Source: Alphaproteobacteria bacterium (GTDB taxonomy: Bacteria > Pseudomonadota > Alphaproteobacteria > SMXS01). From it: 38,629 bases of DNA. Made by a program: the position numbers and the translations under genes. Numbering within the stretch: the first letter of the stretch is position 1; every line of letters starts with the position of its first letter. Below, in pieces: positions 19,165 through 26,877 of this stretch. The notes under the pieces were generated by a model. The model had not been told where the DNA came from and ran no database searches. It worked only from the letters and a program-made list of their open reading frames with translations. The stretch spans positions 1 through 38,629 of the forward strand of contig WGNW01000071.1 of the NCBI GenBank assembly GCA_016124315.1, in the 5' to 3' direction.

Positions 19165-20481
19165 ATGCTTAGGGTAGTCTGTTTGATCATCGTGTCCGCC
19201 GCGCTGGCGGGGTTCTCTGTGGGCGCGCATGCGGCCGACGACTGGCGCCAGGGGGACACCTCGGTCGAACGGTGCGCCGCCGAATTCAACGCCATCGACA
19301 ATTCGGTGCGGACCGCCGGCGTCCAGGACGCCGAGTACGCCCGGATCGATGGCTTCCCCTATTTCCGCATCGACCGGTTCCTCGCCAGCTACGACTTCAG
19401 CAAGTTCAAGCCGGCGGAACGGACCGAATGGGTCGACCAGCTGGTGGCCAACGACCAGGAAGCGCGTACCATCGAGATCGGCAACCTGCCGGCCACCGAG
19501 CGCGGCGAGCTCTATGCCCGCCTCGGGCGCGATCCGCTGAAGGTGCTGAGCGACTGCGCCGAGACCATGCGCAAGTACGACCACGAGCATCCCCAGGCGC
19601 ACAAGGCGCTGGCCCAGCAGGCGAAGGTGCCGGTGAGCGATCCGGTGCCGCAGCGTCCCACCGACTGGACGCCGCAGGAGCTGACGGCAATGGTCTCGCC
19701 CGAGCCGGTGAAGGACACCGGTCCGCTGGTCACCGCCTTCGAGCCGGTGGCGACGGCGCCCATCCTGGCCAGCGCGGCCAAGGTGCTGGTCGAGCGCTCG
19801 CGGACCGACGCGCTCGGCATTCCGCTGCCCGACGACGACGTCGCCGACCGGCTGATCGCCGGCTTCGCCCCGGTCTGGCTGGTCAAGGGCCGCCCCGACG
19901 ACGGGCTGGTCATTCCGGCCTGGGACAAGGGCAAGGCTGAGGGCGAGGAATACCAGGCCGCCGTCTACAGCCGTCTCTCCCACGTGAAGTGGAACGGCAA
20001 GGTGCTGCTGCAGATCAGCTACTTCGCCTGGTTCAACGACGATCCGCTGGACGGCGTGATCTGGCGGGTGACCATCGGTCCCGACGGCCGCCCGGTGCTC
20101 TACGACACCGTCCGCACCGACGGCAGCGACTATCTGGTCATCATCCCCGGCGACAAGCTCAAGACCGCCGGCCGGTCCGTGCATATCGGCGACGTGCCGG
20201 AAGGCGAACGGGTGGCCGTCACCGTCGACCAGGCCACCCGCAAGGTCACTCATGTGGGATTCTGGGGCGGCGTGACCCGCGGCGCGTACGTGCTGACCGA
20301 ATATGACCGGCTGCGGCGCCTCTACGACCATGCCGGCGAGACCCGCAGCCTGTTCGGCCCGTCCGGCGCGATGACTCCGGACAAGGCCGGTTCGCCGCGC
20401 CAGTGGGGCCACGAGCGCCTGCCCGACGGCCGTTATTTCGACGCGCCCGACCTCTATGACGGGGTCAAGCCGGCCTCCTGA
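19165..20481 (+). CDS. Secreted conserved protein of unknown function
   Basis: 438 residues from the ATG at 19165. The first 23 residues form a signal peptide (MLRVV, hydrophobic core, then AHA before ADDW), so export to the periplasm is expected. I recognise no named domain. The central part has tryptophan-rich strands (VKWNGKVLLQISYFAWFNDD and DGVIWRVTIGPDGRPVLYD) that suggest a beta-rich fold, and two cysteines occur in the N-terminal half. There are no membrane spans after the signal. It lies 59 bases after lysK on the same strand, possibly cotranscribed. Confidence 0.8.
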   Translation: MLRVVCLIIVSAALAGFSVGAHAADDWRQGDTSVERCAAEFNAIDNSVRTAGVQDAEYARIDGFPYFRIDRFLASYDFSKFKPAERTEWVDQLVANDQEARTIEIGNLPATERGELYARLGRDPLKVLSDCAETMRKYDHEHPQAHKALAQQAKVPVSDPVPQRPTDWTPQELTAMVSPEPVKDTGPLVTAFEPVATAPILASAAKVLVERSRTDALGIPLPDDDVADRLIAGFAPVWLVKGRPDDGLVIPAWDKGKAEGEEYQAAVYSRLSHVKWNGKVLLQISYFAWFNDDPLDGVIWRVTIGPDGRPVLYDTVRTDGSDYLVIIPGDKLKTAGRSVHIGDVPEGERVAVTVDQATRKVTHVGFWGGVTRGAYVLTEYDRLRRLYDHAGETRSLFGPSGAMTPDKAGSPRQWGHERLPDGRYFDAPDLYDGVKPAS

Positions 20482-20581
20482 GCCGTTTCCACGTGGTTGA
20501 CGGCGTGCGGCGTCTGCGACGGCGCCGCCCCGCCAACTGCCTTCTGTTCAGCGGCGGCGGCATGGAGTAGGGTCCTGCCGC

Positions 20582-20938
20582 ATGTCGCGCCTCCTGTACA
20601 AGATCTGTCCTCGCGGCGAGTGGACCGCCGCGCTGGCAGCGGGCCGGTTCGCCGGCTCGGCCGTCGACCGTGCCGACGGATTCATCCACTTTTCCTCGGT
20701 GACTCAGGTGCGCGAGACGGCGGCCAGGCATTTCTCGGGTCAGGATGATCTGGTGCTGGTCGGCGTCGACCCCGACCTTCTGCCGCAAGGCCTGCTGAAG
20801 TGGGAGCCGTCGCGCGGCGGTGCGCTGTTCCCTCATCTCTATGGACCTTTCGAGGTGTCGGCGGCGGTCTCGGCCGAGCCGCTGCCCTGGCAGCCCGGGG
20901 CCGGCCATCGCTTCCCCGACGGCTTCGGCGATGCCTGA
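20582..20938 (+). CDS. DUF952 family protein
   Basis: 118 residues. The DUF952 hallmarks are present: LLYKICPRGEW at the N terminus, the DGFIHFSSVTQV segment at about 31-42, and a C-terminal HLYGPF motif. The family is small, cytoplasmic and of unknown biochemical role. Its stop lies inside the pyrD start, an 8-base overlap, so it is cotranscribed and probably translationally coupled with pyrD. Confidence 0.9.
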   Translation: MSRLLYKICPRGEWTAALAAGRFAGSAVDRADGFIHFSSVTQVRETAARHFSGQDDLVLVGVDPDLLPQGLLKWEPSRGGALFPHLYGPFEVSAAVSAEPLPWQPGAGHRFPDGFGDA

Positions 20939-22007
20939 CCTCTACGCCATGGGGCGCCGCTTCATGATGCGGCTGGAGCCGGAGCAGGCGCACCGGCTGA
21001 CCCTGAAGCTGCTCAAGTCGCCCGCCGCCCTGCTGCTTGGCGGCTGCGCGGATCCGCCCGAGTTGGAGACCACCTTCATGGGCATCCGGCTGCCCAACCC
21101 CGTGGGCCTCGCCGCCGGCTTCGACAAGAACGCCGAGGTGCCGGACGCCATGCTGCGGGTCGGCTTCGGCTTCGTCGAGGTGGGCACGGTGACGCCGCGG
21201 CCGCAGCAGGGCAACCCGCCGCCGCGCGTCTTCCGGCTGATGGAGGACGAGGCCGTGATCAACCGGATCGGCTTCGCCAATGACGGCGCCGACGTGGTGA
21301 CCCGCCGCCTCTCGGAACGCCGCGCCGCCTCGCGGCCCGGCAAGATCGGCATCAACATCGGCGCCAACAGGGACTCCGAGGACCGGATCGAGGACTACGT
21401 CAACGGACTCAAGCGGTTCTCCGGCCTGGGCGACTACTACACCATCAACATCTCCTCGCCCAACACGCCCGGCCTGCGGGGCCTGCAGAGCCGCGATCAG
21501 CTGAAGCTGCTGCTCGACCGGCTGCTGGCGGTGCGCGAGCAGATGAGCCGGGTCCGCCGGCCGCCGCTGCTGATCAAGCTGGCGCCCGACCTCACCGACG
21601 CGGAGTGCGAGGACGTCGCCGCCCTGGCGCTGCAGCATGAGGTGGACGGCCTGATCGTCGGCAACACCACCATCAGCCGGCCGGAGGGTGTGGCGAGCCC
21701 GCTGCGCGACGAGACGGGCGGCCTGTCCGGCCGGCCGCTCAAGTCGCTGGCGCTGCGCAACCTGCGCCTGATGTACGCGCTGACCGGCGGCAGGGTGCCG
21801 CTGGTGGGCGTCGGCGGCATCGCCTCGGGCGAGGACGCCTATGAGCGCATCCGCGCCGGCGCCTCGGTGGTGCAGCTCTACACGGCGCTGGTGTTCGAAG
21901 GCCCCGGTCTCGTGGTGCGCATCAAGCAGGACCTTGCGGCGCTGCTGCGGCGCGACGGCTTTGCCAGCGTGGCGCAGGCCGTAGGCGCCGACGCGCCGGC
22001 GGCCTGA
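20931..22007 (+). CDS. pyrD: Dihydroorotate dehydrogenase (quinone), class 2
   Basis: 358 residues starting at the ATG within the DUF952 stop region; the frame is open further upstream but that is DUF952 shadow. Class 2 features are an N-terminal helical membrane-contact region (EPEQAHRLTLKLL), the FMN segment AAGFDKNAEV, INIGANRDSEDRIEDY, the active-site serine in INISSPNTPGLRGLQ, and the closing GVGGIASGEDAYERI. It oxidises dihydroorotate to orotate and passes electrons to ubiquinone at the inner membrane, in pyrimidine synthesis. It converges on bfr with 13 bases between stops. Confidence 0.98.
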   Translation: MPDLYAMGRRFMMRLEPEQAHRLTLKLLKSPAALLLGGCADPPELETTFMGIRLPNPVGLAAGFDKNAEVPDAMLRVGFGFVEVGTVTPRPQQGNPPPRVFRLMEDEAVINRIGFANDGADVVTRRLSERRAASRPGKIGINIGANRDSEDRIEDYVNGLKRFSGLGDYYTINISSPNTPGLRGLQSRDQLKLLLDRLLAVREQMSRVRRPPLLIKLAPDLTDAECEDVAALALQHEVDGLIVGNTTISRPEGVASPLRDETGGLSGRPLKSLALRNLRLMYALTGGRVPLVGVGGIASGEDAYERIRAGASVVQLYTALVFEGPGLVVRIKQDLAALLRRDGFASVAQAVGADAPAA

Positions 22008-22020
22008 GGCGAGGGCGCCC

Positions 22021-22503
22021 TCAGCTCTCGCTCAGTTCGCCCATCTGGGACTGCAGGTAGTTCTGCAGGCCGACCTTGCCGATCAGCTCGATCTGTGTCT
22101 CGAGGAAGTCGATGTGCTCCTCCTCGGACTCCAGGATGTCCTCGAACAGCTCGCGGGTGACGTAGTCGCGGACCTCCTCGCAATAGGCGATGGCCTCGCG
22201 CAGCAGCGGGCAGGCCTCCATTTCCACGTCCAGGTCCGCCTGCAGCAGTTCAGGCACGGTCTCGCCGATGCGCAGCCGGTGCAGGTCCTGCAGGTTGGGC
22301 AGGCCCTCGAGGAACAGGATGCGCTCGATCAGCCGGTCGGCGTGCTTCATCTCGTCGATGGATTCGTCGTACTCGTAGTCGCCGAGCTTGTGCAGGCCCC
22401 AGTTCTTCAGCATGCGGGAATGGAGGAAGTACTGGTTGATGGCGGTCAGTTCGTTCTTCAGCACCTGGTTGAGGAACTGGATAACCTTCTTGTCGCCCTT
22501 CAT
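22021..22503 (-). CDS. bfr: Bacterioferritin
   Basis: 160 residues, the standard length. All ferroxidase ligands are present (E18, E51, H54, E94, E127, H130), and M52, the axial haem ligand that distinguishes bacterioferritin from ferritin, is conserved. It stores iron as a 24-subunit shell. A ribosome binding site AGGAGGG lies just upstream of the ATG at 22503. bfd is 97 bases upstream on the same strand, so the two may be cotranscribed from the bfd promoter. Confidence 0.98.
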   Translation of the reverse strand: MKGDKKVIQFLNQVLKNELTAINQYFLHSRMLKNWGLHKLGDYEYDESIDEMKHADRLIERILFLEGLPNLQDLHRLRIGETVPELLQADLDVEMEACPLLREAIAYCEEVRDYVTRELFEDILESEEEHIDFLETQIELIGKVGLQNYLQSQMGELSES

Positions 22504-22600
22504 GACACCCTCCTGACCGTTGTTGAGCGTTCAACGCAGACGATGCAGGATAGGTCCGTCATCTCGTCCGGTCAAACGCAGCCGGAACGATTGGAGGCGG

Positions 22601-22801
22601 CTAGAGCGACACCATCTTCACGGGAGCGGCGAGTTTCGTGCGCTCCTCGTCGATCATGTCCTGCGCGTAGTAGAGGCAGGTGCCGCAGTCGGGGTCGACG
22701 CCCAGGCTGGCGTAGATTTCCTCCGCCGTGGCATCCGGGCATTCCACCGCCTTCTCGCGGATCTCCTTTTCCTTCAGCGCATTACAGATGCAGACATACA
22801 T
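22601..22801 (-). CDS. bfd: Bacterioferritin-associated ferredoxin
   Basis: 66 residues from the ATG at 22801, preceded by GGAGGT with 9 bases of spacing. The [2Fe-2S] ligands are C4 and C6 (MYVCICNA) and C39 and C42 (DCGTC), the exact Bfd pattern. Bfd docks on bacterioferritin and reduces it to release stored iron, which fits its position just ahead of bfr. A start at 22855 would add 18 residues spanning the promoter and is rejected. Confidence 0.96.
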   Translation of the reverse strand: MYVCICNALKEKEIREKAVECPDATAEEIYASLGVDPDCGTCLYYAQDMIDEERTKLAAPVKMVSL

Positions 22802-22826
22802 GCGATTCGCACCTCCAACTCGGCCG

Positions 22827-22859
22827 TGTATATGCGGCATGCGAATGATTGTCAATTAC
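22827..22859 (-). promoter_or_regulatory. bfd promoter with overlapping Fur-like box
   Basis: On the minus strand TTGACA (22855-22850) is followed by a 17-base spacer and TATACA (22832-22827), a near-ideal sigma70 promoter giving a leader of about 20 bases before the bfd ATG. The -35 and part of the spacer lie in GCGAATGATTGTCAATTAC (22841-22859, plus strand), which matches 12 of 19 positions of the classical Fur box GATAATGATAATCATTATC. Iron-dependent repression of bfd is the natural reading. An Irr or other alphaproteobacterial iron regulator is also possible. Confidence 0.68.
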
Positions 22860-22933
22860 ATAGGTGTGCCTTGCATATCGGCCTTTCAAGTGCTGTAGGT
22901 AGGACCCTTTTCCCCGCGTTCCAGGAAGCCGCC

Positions 22934-23281
22934 ATGACCGTCACCATCCTGCACAATCCCCGCTGCTCCAAGTCGCGCCAGACACTGGCGCTGCTGCTCG
23001 AGAAGGGTATTGAGCCCGAGATCGTCGAATATCTCAAGACGCCGCCCACGGCGGAGGAACTGGGCGCCATCCTGGACAAGCTGGGCCGCGAGCCCCGCGA
23101 GCTGATGCGCAAGCAGGAGGCGCCCTACCGGGAGCTGGGGCTGGACGAGCCGTCGCTGACCCGCGACGAGCTGATCGCCGCCATGGTGGCCAACCCGATC
23201 CTCATCGAGCGCCCCGTCGTGGTGACCGAGGGCGGCGCCCGCGTCGGCCGGCCGCCCGAAGCCGTGCTGGAGATCGTCTGA
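22934..23281 (+). CDS. arsC: ArsC-family arsenate reductase (glutaredoxin type)
   Basis: 115 residues from the ATG at 22934. The N terminus TILHNPRCSKSRQT carries the catalytic cysteine (C11) of the ArsC/Spx fold; LMRKQEAPYRELG and NPILIERPVVV supply the conserved arginines. It would reduce arsenate with glutathione and glutaredoxin. No arsB, acr3 or arsR gene adjoins it, so a role in arsenic resistance is not supported by context. Many genomes carry such isolated yfgD-like paralogues. It diverges from bfd over a 132-base gap. Confidence 0.88.
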   Translation: MTVTILHNPRCSKSRQTLALLLEKGIEPEIVEYLKTPPTAEELGAILDKLGREPRELMRKQEAPYRELGLDEPSLTRDELIAAMVANPILIERPVVVTEGGARVGRPPEAVLEIV

Positions 23282-23291
23282 GCCGGCGTTC

Positions 23292-24566
23292 TCAGGCCGC
23301 GAGCTTCTCCGGCAGCGGCCCCCCGCCCGAGGACGGCGCGATCGGCCGGCGGTTGAGCAGCGCCATCAGCAGCGCCGCCGCCGGCAGCACCACCAGATAG
23401 AGGCCGAAGGCGGTAGCGTAGCTGCTGGAGTGGTCGCGGACGAAGCCCGAGATCACCGGCCCGGCGGCGGCGGCCACCGAGAAGAACGGCGTCGCCATGC
23501 CCATCACCCGGCTGAACGAGCGCGGGCCGAACTTCTGGCCGACGATGGCGCTGCACACCGGCAGCAGGCCGCCGGCACCCAGGCCGACCATGCCGCTGAT
23601 CACCATCAGCGTCCAGTAGCTGGGGTCGTCGAGGGTCAGCAGCAGCGGCGCCCAGATGACGCCGGTCGCGACCCAGTAGGGCACCCGCGGGTCCCAGCGG
23701 TCGGCCATGGCCCCCAGCACCAGCTTGCCGGCGATGCCGGTCACCGCCAGCACCGGGATCAGCAGCGACATGGATTCCGCGCCGATGCCGAGCTCGTGGG
23801 CGTAGGGGCCGACATTCTGCATGAAGGCATAGGAGGCGAGGCTGGTGCCCAGGCAGGCGATGCCGACGATCCAGAAGGTCGGCTCGCGGATGATGTCGCC
23901 GAAACTCCACAACGGGTGCTGCACGGCCTGGACGGGCGCGGCGGGCGGGTCGGTCGGCTTGGCGCGGCGCTGCGCCGAGGTCTGCGCTTCGCCCTCGAAG
24001 GGCAGTCGCACCACGAACCAGACCAGCGGCACCACCACGGCGACCACCAGGGCGGCGAGGATCAGGTTGGTGTCGCGCCAGCCCACATGGGTCATCAGCC
24101 AGCCGATCACCGGCGGCATGATCATGCCGCCGAACGACGAGCCCAGCAGCACGATGCCCACGGCCAGCCCTACCCGGTCCGGAAACCAGCGCGCCGCCAG
24201 CACCTGGCCGGCCAGGGTGGCGGCGAAGGCGAAGCCCAGCGAGATCAGCGTGGTGTAGAGCACGATGATCTGCCACACCGACGTCGCGCGGGAGACCAGC
24301 ACCAGCCCCAGCGCCAGCGCCAGCGTGCCGCCGATCACCAGCAGACGCATGGGGTAGCGGTCCATGATCCAGCCGGCGATCAGCATCAGCGCCCCGGTCG
24401 CCAGGGTGGCCCCCGCATTGGCGATCATCAGCGGCCCGCGGCCCACGCCGAACTCGGTCATCCAGGGCGTCACCCACATGGTGAAGCCGTAGAACACGAT
24501 GCCGACGATCATCGCCTGGAACGCGATCGCCACGGCGATCACGGTCCAACCGTAATACCAATTCAT
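23292..24566 (-). CDS. Major facilitator superfamily transporter
   Basis: 424 residues with about twelve hydrophobic spans in two sets of six separated by a polar loop (about residues 200-225, rich in Q, R, K and P). The N terminus WYYGWTVIAVAIAFQ and the loop GWIMDRYPMRLL between spans 2 and 3 match the MFS signature, and the pattern resembles the oxalate:formate antiporter/monocarboxylate porter branch. It is an inner-membrane carrier with unknown substrate. It converges on the arsC-like gene with 10 bases between stops. Confidence 0.9.
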   Translation of the reverse strand: MNWYYGWTVIAVAIAFQAMIVGIVFYGFTMWVTPWMTEFGVGRGPLMIANAGATLATGALMLIAGWIMDRYPMRLLVIGGTLALALGLVLVSRATSVWQIIVLYTTLISLGFAFAATLAGQVLAARWFPDRVGLAVGIVLLGSSFGGMIMPPVIGWLMTHVGWRDTNLILAALVVAVVVPLVWFVVRLPFEGEAQTSAQRRAKPTDPPAAPVQAVQHPLWSFGDIIREPTFWIVGIACLGTSLASYAFMQNVGPYAHELGIGAESMSLLIPVLAVTGIAGKLVLGAMADRWDPRVPYWVATGVIWAPLLLTLDDPSYWTLMVISGMVGLGAGGLLPVCSAIVGQKFGPRSFSRVMGMATPFFSVAAAAGPVISGFVRDHSSSYATAFGLYLVVLPAAALLMALLNRRPIAPSSGGGPLPEKLAA

Positions 24567-24699
24567 GCCTGTTCCCCGTTTGGCATCCTTTGGCGGCAGT
24601 GTCGGCCGCTTCGCGGGCCGCGTCCACCCGAACTTGCGAACGTCCCGCCGATTGCGGCATCGCCGATGCCGCTGTCGGGAATCCGGCGGTGCGACGCCC

Positions 24700-25626
24700 T
24701 CAGCGCCGGTAGAGGTAGTCGGCGGGCAGGCCCATCCGCCGGCAGGCCTGCACCGCCGGGCTCGACGGCAGCATCAGCCGTTCCGAGGCGAGCGCGGCGC
24801 GGCGCACCAGCGGCGCCTCCCAGGGGCGCAGTCCGCGCCCGGCGAGTCCCAGCAGCGCCCGCAGCCGCGCCGGCACCAGCTCGACGGCGGCGCGCACCAG
24901 CAGCCGCTGCAGCGGCCCCAGCGGCCGCGGCAGCGCCGGCGCCCGGCCCATGATGCCGAGGAATTCGAAGACGATGGGCGACGGCTCCAGCCGCTTCTCC
25001 ATGGCGGCGAACAGGTCGCGCCGCTCGCCCTCCGAGGCCGGCGCCCGCGCCGCGCCGTAGAGCCGGGCCGCCGGGCGGCCCTCGCCGTACAGCCGGTCCA
25101 GCTCGCCCCGGGCGAGCGGGCTCACATAGCGGCCATAGGCCGAGGCGAAGCCGAAGCTGGCGGTGGACTGCACCCAGGCCAGCAGGTCCGGGTCGTTGGC
25201 CCGGTAGGGTGCGCCGCCGGGCGTCGCCCCGCTCACCGTCTCGTGCCGGCGCACCACGCCGGCGATCATCCGCTCGGCGACGCTGCCGGCGCCGTAGACC
25301 GTGACCATGGCGGCCAGCCCGGTGCGCCTCAGCCGTCCCACCGGATCGGACCGGAACGAGGAATGCTCCCACACGCCGGTGCGCACCGACGGCTCGGCCA
25401 GCTCCAGGATCACCGCCGCCACGCCGCCCATGAACACCGAGACCGGGTTCTTGAAGATGCGCCACGACACGGAATCCGGCGGCGCCAGCGACGCCTCGCC
25501 CGGCGGGCGGGCGAAATCCACCGAGGGTCCGTCGTCGGGCATCATCAGCGCCAGGGCGGCGGCGTCGATCCGGCGGGTGAGCGGCGCGGGCATGGGGAGA
25601 GGCGCGGATCGCGCGGCGCTTTGCAT
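24700..25626 (-). CDS. DUF2236 / MpaB-family protein
   Basis: 308 residues from the ATG at 25626, supported by an AGGAGG site 7 bases upstream. The family core is visible in the NPVSVFMGGVAAVILELAEP segment, the VWEHSSFRSDPVGRLRRT segment and the TVYGAGS and HETVSG motifs. These proteins, named after the rubber oxygenase LcpA/MpaB group, are putative haem or metal oxygenases, but most members are unstudied. The ribosome binding site sits in a hairpin (see 25627-25652). It diverges from the outer-membrane gene. Confidence 0.87.
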   Translation of the reverse strand: MQSAARSAPLPMPAPLTRRIDAAALALMMPDDGPSVDFARPPGEASLAPPDSVSWRIFKNPVSVFMGGVAAVILELAEPSVRTGVWEHSSFRSDPVGRLRRTGLAAMVTVYGAGSVAERMIAGVVRRHETVSGATPGGAPYRANDPDLLAWVQSTASFGFASAYGRYVSPLARGELDRLYGEGRPAARLYGAARAPASEGERRDLFAAMEKRLEPSPIVFEFLGIMGRAPALPRPLGPLQRLLVRAAVELVPARLRALLGLAGRGLRPWEAPLVRRAALASERLMLPSSPAVQACRRMGLPADYLYRR

Positions 25627-25652
25627 GGTTGGTCCTCCTCGGGGGAGGAACC
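25627..25652 (-). promoter_or_regulatory. Hairpin masking the DUF2236 ribosome binding site
   Basis: In the minus-strand transcript GGUU-CCUCC can pair with GGAGG-(ACC bulge)-AACC across a 5-base loop, ending at the base before the ATG. The AGGAGG Shine-Dalgarno sequence (25634-25639) lies within this structure. It could lower or regulate translation initiation. Confidence 0.4.
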
Positions 25653-25805
25653 GATCCTCCTCGTCAGGATATGGGAAGGCGCGGCCGGCCTCGCGAGGGG
25701 CGCCGCCGCCGTCCGTCCATGGAACACCCCGCGCCCGCGCCCCGTTGGCCCCGTGAGAGGCGCCGCCGGAGGCGCGGCGCCCCGGGAACACATGGAGGGC
25801 GAGAG

Positions 25806-26729
25806 ATGAAGACCGAGCTGCCGCTGTCCCTGCTGGTACTGGCCGCCACGGCGAAGGCGGCGGGAGCGCAGCCGATCGAGGTGGCGAGCGACGACGTGTC
25901 CACGGCCGGACAGCGGCCGCCCATCGCGGCCGTGCGGCCCGAGGCGCCGAAGAAGCCGCGGATCACCGTCGACGGCGGCGTCGACGTGGTGAGCGAGTAC
26001 ATCTCGCGCGGCGTGGCGTTTTCCGAGAAGGCCAGCGTCCAGCCTTTCCTGTCGGTGGGCATCCCGCTGCCCAACCCGGCCCCCGGCACGCTGCACGGCC
26101 TGCGGCTGGTGCTGGGCAACTGGAACAGCCTGCAGGGCGGCGGCCCGGGCCTGGGCCAGCCCAACCGGGGCGACCTCTCCGGCTGGTACGAATCCGACCT
26201 CTACGCCTCCCTGTCGGCCGACCTGGGCGGCGGCTGGCATGCCTCCTTCGGCTACTACCACTACCTGTCGCCGTCCCACTCCTTCCGCAGCTACGACGAG
26301 CTGGAATGGGTGGTGAGCTGGGACGACACCGGCCGCTGGGACGACCTGATGCCGTTCGACGGCTTCGCCCTCAACCCGCGGCTGCGCGTCACCCAGGAGC
26401 TGGGCCGGCCCGGCCGCTCCGACGCGCTCTACATCCAGCCCTCCATCACCCCCTCGGTCACCGTCGGCGGGCCCGAGCGGCCGGTGACCATCGGCGTTCC
26501 CGTGGTGCTGGGCTTCTCCGACGACTACTACGACGCCAAGGCCGGCGGCCACCCCGGCTTCGGCTACCTGCGCACCGGCCTGTCCATCTCGGTGCCGCTC
26601 ACCGGCGGCGGCCGCAGCCCGCTCACCCTCACCGGCGGCGTCGACGTGTGGCTGCCCAACCACAAGGTGGCGAGCGGCTTGGACGGCACCACGGTCGTCG
26701 GCCGGATCGGCCTGCGCTGGGGATTCTAG
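25806..26729 (+). CDS. Putative outer-membrane beta-barrel (porin-like) protein
   Basis: 307 residues with an N-terminal signal peptide (MKTELPLSLLVLAATAKAAGAQ). The rest is made of alternating amphipathic strands rich in G, Y and W: VDVVSEYISRGVAFSE, YESDLYASLSADLG and WHASFGYYHYLSPS. The final residue is phenylalanine in GLRWGF, the usual signal for outer-membrane assembly. The S-E-Y-I-S-R-G segment resembles the TorF family of putative porins. Transported compound unknown. It diverges from the DUF2236 gene over a 179-base gap. Confidence 0.8.
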   Translation: MKTELPLSLLVLAATAKAAGAQPIEVASDDVSTAGQRPPIAAVRPEAPKKPRITVDGGVDVVSEYISRGVAFSEKASVQPFLSVGIPLPNPAPGTLHGLRLVLGNWNSLQGGGPGLGQPNRGDLSGWYESDLYASLSADLGGGWHASFGYYHYLSPSHSFRSYDELEWVVSWDDTGRWDDLMPFDGFALNPRLRVTQELGRPGRSDALYIQPSITPSVTVGGPERPVTIGVPVVLGFSDDYYDAKAGGHPGFGYLRTGLSISVPLTGGGRSPLTLTGGVDVWLPNHKVASGLDGTTVVGRIGLRWGF

Positions 26730-26823
26730 ATCGTCCCGCCGCCGGGCGGTTGCCTGCGACGGCCGCAGGCCGCCTGTGGTCGCGCGCCTGCCATGCTGCC
26801 CGATCCGGGTAGGGTGCGTGGTA

Positions 26824-26846
26824 TTCTACGGCCGATTACGGTAGAA
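26824..26846. promoter_or_regulatory. Inverted repeat upstream of the flavocytochrome gene
   Basis: TTCTAC and GTAGAA are separated by 11 bases, 32 bases upstream of the GTG start of the ferric-reductase-like gene. The spacing of one helical turn plus half-sites would suit a dimeric regulator. No known operator was recognised. Confidence 0.35.
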
Positions 26847-26877
26847 CGGTCGGGTCGCCAGCCGCAAGGGACGTCCC

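Noticed and set aside
22934-23281. Arsenic-resistance operon
   Set aside because: Only the ArsC-like gene is present; the neighbours are a general MFS carrier and iron-storage genes.
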